Shown piece after piece: positions 62,453-64,000 of a DNA stretch of 64,000 bases (position 1 is the first letter of the stretch; each line of letters opens with the position of its first letter). Source of the stretch: Myxococcales bacterium (GTDB taxonomy: Bacteria; Myxococcota_A; Polyangia; Nannocystales; Nannocystaceae); NCBI GenBank assembly GCA_020633295.1, contig JACKDW010000003.1, positions 124,001 to 188,000 of the forward strand, given 5' to 3'. A program made the translations under genes and the position numbers. A model generated the notes under the pieces. The model made no database searches. It was not told the DNA's origin and saw only the letters and a program-made list of their open reading frames with translations.

Positions 62453-63427
62453 ATGACACCACGCAATTATGCAACGAGCGCTCTCATTCTCCCCCTGATC
62501 GTCGCGTTGGGCATGGGGTGCAACACCGTGTTCACGGTGAGCACGACAGCCGGAAACGGCGTCGGCGAGACCCAAGACTCCACCGGTGATGAGTCCGACA
62601 GCGACGCGGAAATGACCGATTCCGTCGGGAGTGTTTCGTCGGGAGACGGAGACGGAGACGGAGACGGCGACGGAGACGGTGACGGAGACGGCGACGGAGA
62701 CGGTGACGGAGACGGCGACGGAGACGGCGAGACGACGGGTATGGAGCCGGAGCCCGAGTGCGGAAACGGGCTTCTCGAGCTCGGGGAGGCCTGCGACGGC
62801 GCGGAGCTCGATGGGATGAGCTGCGGCGCGCTGGGCTACCTGCCCGGCGAGGGCTTGGCCTGCGATCCGTCGTGCAACCTCGACGCGAGCGCGTGTGAGC
62901 TCGGCAAGTTGACCTTCCTCAGCGAGGCGGCGCTCGCGGGCGGCAACATCGGGGGGATCGCCGCGGCCGACCAGATCTGCCAGACCGAGGCGGAGGCCGC
63001 CGGCAAGGGCGGGATGTACCTCGCCTGGATCTCCGACGCGGTCGAGAGCCCCTCCACGCGCTTCTCGATGGACGACGGGCCGTACTACCTGAGCAACGGC
63101 GATCTCGTGGCGAGCAGCTGGGCGGATCTGACCGACGGGGAGCTGCCGATCAACGCCCGGATCGCGGTCACCGCGGCTGGTCAGGGCGTCGGCGGGGCGG
63201 AGCTCGGCGACTGTCGGGTGTGGACGGGGACGCAAGCGAACGGCGCGCCTGATCAATTCGGCCACTGCAACAACTGGACGGACACGGTGGCGATCGGCGC
63301 GATCGGCTTCTGGGACAGCCCGAACGGCGGCGGGTGGTGTGACAGCAACATCCCGAGCCAGTGGTCCGGCGGCAACGCGGCGAACACCTGCGACCTCGCG
63401 CGCCGGCTCTACTGTTTTCAGCAGTAG
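62453..63427 (+). CDS. Asp-Gly-linker lipoprotein with DUF1554 domain
   Basis: A 324-residue lipoprotein; ATG 62453 has GAGGAG eight bases upstream. The leader ends with LIVALGMGC (Cys ~20). An acidic spacer and Asp-Gly linker (~62-92, gagacg-type hexamers) precede one Myxococcus Cys-rich repeat (CGNGLLELGEACDGAE) and a C-terminal DUF1554-like domain (~150-324): GGNIGGIAAADQICQTEAEA, MYLAWISDAVESPSTRFSM, YYLSNGDLVASSWADLTDGE, ending CDLARRLYCFQQ. DUF1554 is lectin-like, found in spirochaetes and myxobacteria. The IS66 element 36 bases upstream (62417) has separated it from the original upstream DNA, so its expression may be changed. Confidence 0.87.
   Translation: MTPRNYATSALILPLIVALGMGCNTVFTVSTTAGNGVGETQDSTGDESDSDAEMTDSVGSVSSGDGDGDGDGDGDGDGDGDGDGDGDGDGDGETTGMEPEPECGNGLLELGEACDGAELDGMSCGALGYLPGEGLACDPSCNLDASACELGKLTFLSEAALAGGNIGGIAAADQICQTEAEAAGKGGMYLAWISDAVESPSTRFSMDDGPYYLSNGDLVASSWADLTDGELPINARIAVTAAGQGVGGAELGDCRVWTGTQANGAPDQFGHCNNWTDTVAIGAIGFWDSPNGGGWCDSNIPSQWSGGNAANTCDLARRLYCFQQ
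62642..62731. repeat. GAGACGG/GGCGAC-type hexanucleotide tract (third Asp-Gly linker)
   Basis: Around 15 six-base units (ggagac, ggcgac, ggtgac) encode the Asp-Gly linker of the DUF1554 lipoprotein. The units are less uniform than in the two tracts at 7.2 and 25.0 kb, which suggests an older or more slowly changing tract. Confidence 0.8.
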
Positions 63428-63817
63428 CGACGGCGGTCGTTCGCGTCGCGCTCGCGTGATGACACGCGAGCGCGGCCGTCCGCTTCACACCGGTCTCTTC
63501 GTCTGTCCCTGCACACGAGGTCAGGATAATCCGCGACGCAGCCGACGGAGGTATCACGCGAACCCGCCGGCACGGACCGCGGAGGCGGGCGCCCATCGTG
63601 CGCGACGGTATCGCTCGAAATCCGAGCACAGGAGCCCCGGGCCAACTTCCGGGCGGCGCGCGGGGCCCTGCCCGCCGGGCGACGGCTCGGCAGACCCCCG
63701 GCCTCGACTCGCTCGCCAATCTGCGGCGTCGCGGGTAGGCTGGCGAGCGATGACTCGAGCTACTCCACACCGCGCGCCGGCCGACCGCTCGCCCGCGCGT
63801 CCACGCGAGCGCCGGGG
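63428..63817. other. No gene seen
   Basis: This 390-base stretch between the DUF1554 lipoprotein and the partial gene at the right edge is GC-rich. Both strands have open frames but none with a plausible start, ribosome site or coding-like residue mix. It probably carries the promoter of the next gene; I cannot place it. Confidence 0.45.
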
Positions 63818-64000
63818 ATGAAGCGAACGATGACCGCGAGCTTTGATGACGCCCGCTGGCGCGAGAGCTTCTACGTGGTGCGTCGCGACCGCGTGACCGA
63901 TCACGCCGGGACGACGCTCGAGGAGAACTGGATCGGCGGCGACCGGGCGCGCCTCTTGGCGATGCTCGAGGGGGCGCTCGAGCAGGGCAGCTTTCGCGCG
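63818..64000 (+). CDS. Hypothetical protein, cut by the right edge
   Basis: The first 61 codons of an open frame from ATG 63818 (GCCGGGG just upstream; ATG 63830 also possible): MKRTMTASFDDARWRESFYV, then RRDRVTDHAGTTLEENWIGG and DRARLLAMLEGALEQGSF. It is soluble, charged and helical in appearance. Codon use and residue mix suggest a real gene. No family can be assigned from this fragment. Confidence 0.6.
   Translation, partial: MKRTMTASFDDARWRESFYVVRRDRVTDHAGTTLEENWIGGDRARLLAMLEGALEQGSFRA

Overview
The window reads as chromosome of a GC-rich predatory-type myxobacterium, most likely from the Nannocystis/Plesiocystis side of Myxococcota. The reasons are the many lipoproteins with Asp-Gly hexapeptide-style linkers and Myxococcus Cys-rich repeats (CGNGVLExGEECDDGN type), a MYXO-CTERM-like anchor, FG-GAP/VCBS surface proteins, and Hanks-type kinases sitting beside ECF sigma genes. 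No rRNA, tRNA or CRISPR array was seen.

Layout. Bases 1-4741 (minus) hold the start of a giant SpvB/TcB/Rhs YD-repeat protein that runs off the left edge. From 4987 to 10964 lies a lipoprotein/FG-GAP gene split in two by 3.5 kb of foreign sequence that carries a Cys-rich lipoprotein and a DUF4336 protein; the 10-bp sequence gtactgcgac occurs at both junctions. Next come a DEAD-box RNA helicase, a GT-C-like membrane protein, and a long run of surface lipoproteins (15-25 kb), including two tandem six-repeat paralogues, then a Rieske oxygenase. From 25.5 to 34 kb are metabolic and hypothetical genes: SGNH hydrolase, acyl-CoA ligase, VOC protein, GNAT enzyme and an ECF sigma factor.

The most unusual part is 34.8-45.7 kb. 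A Ser/Thr kinase gene stops exactly at its HRDFKP catalytic loop. It is followed by a hairpin, about 3.3 kb of degenerate minisatellite, an intact IS66-family element with perfect 8-bp target duplications, clusters of a palindromic unit repeated at exactly 41-bp spacing, an XRE regulator, and a tight operon of six unrecognised genes of lower GC. The last of these is fused to the C-terminal WD40 half of a kinase of the same architecture. I read this as an integrated, partly decayed genetic element, perhaps phage-like, sitting in a kinase-WD40 gene. It is the best candidate here for an undescribed system.

The right third (47-64 kb) holds a divergent MarR/ABM-monooxygenase pair with a clear operator, a surface operon of an LVIVD-type propeller lipoprotein plus a di-heme MauG-like protein, a tyrosine recombinase with a possible myxobacterial LexA box upstream, a kinase/ECF sigma/giant kinase-propeller cluster, a second IS66-type element (single ORF, perfect 8-bp duplications), a DUF1554 lipoprotein and one gene cut by the right edge. 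Three genes (near 3440, 11160 and 27905) carry single-base frameshifts, two of them in or beside short G/C runs, which may be sequence errors.
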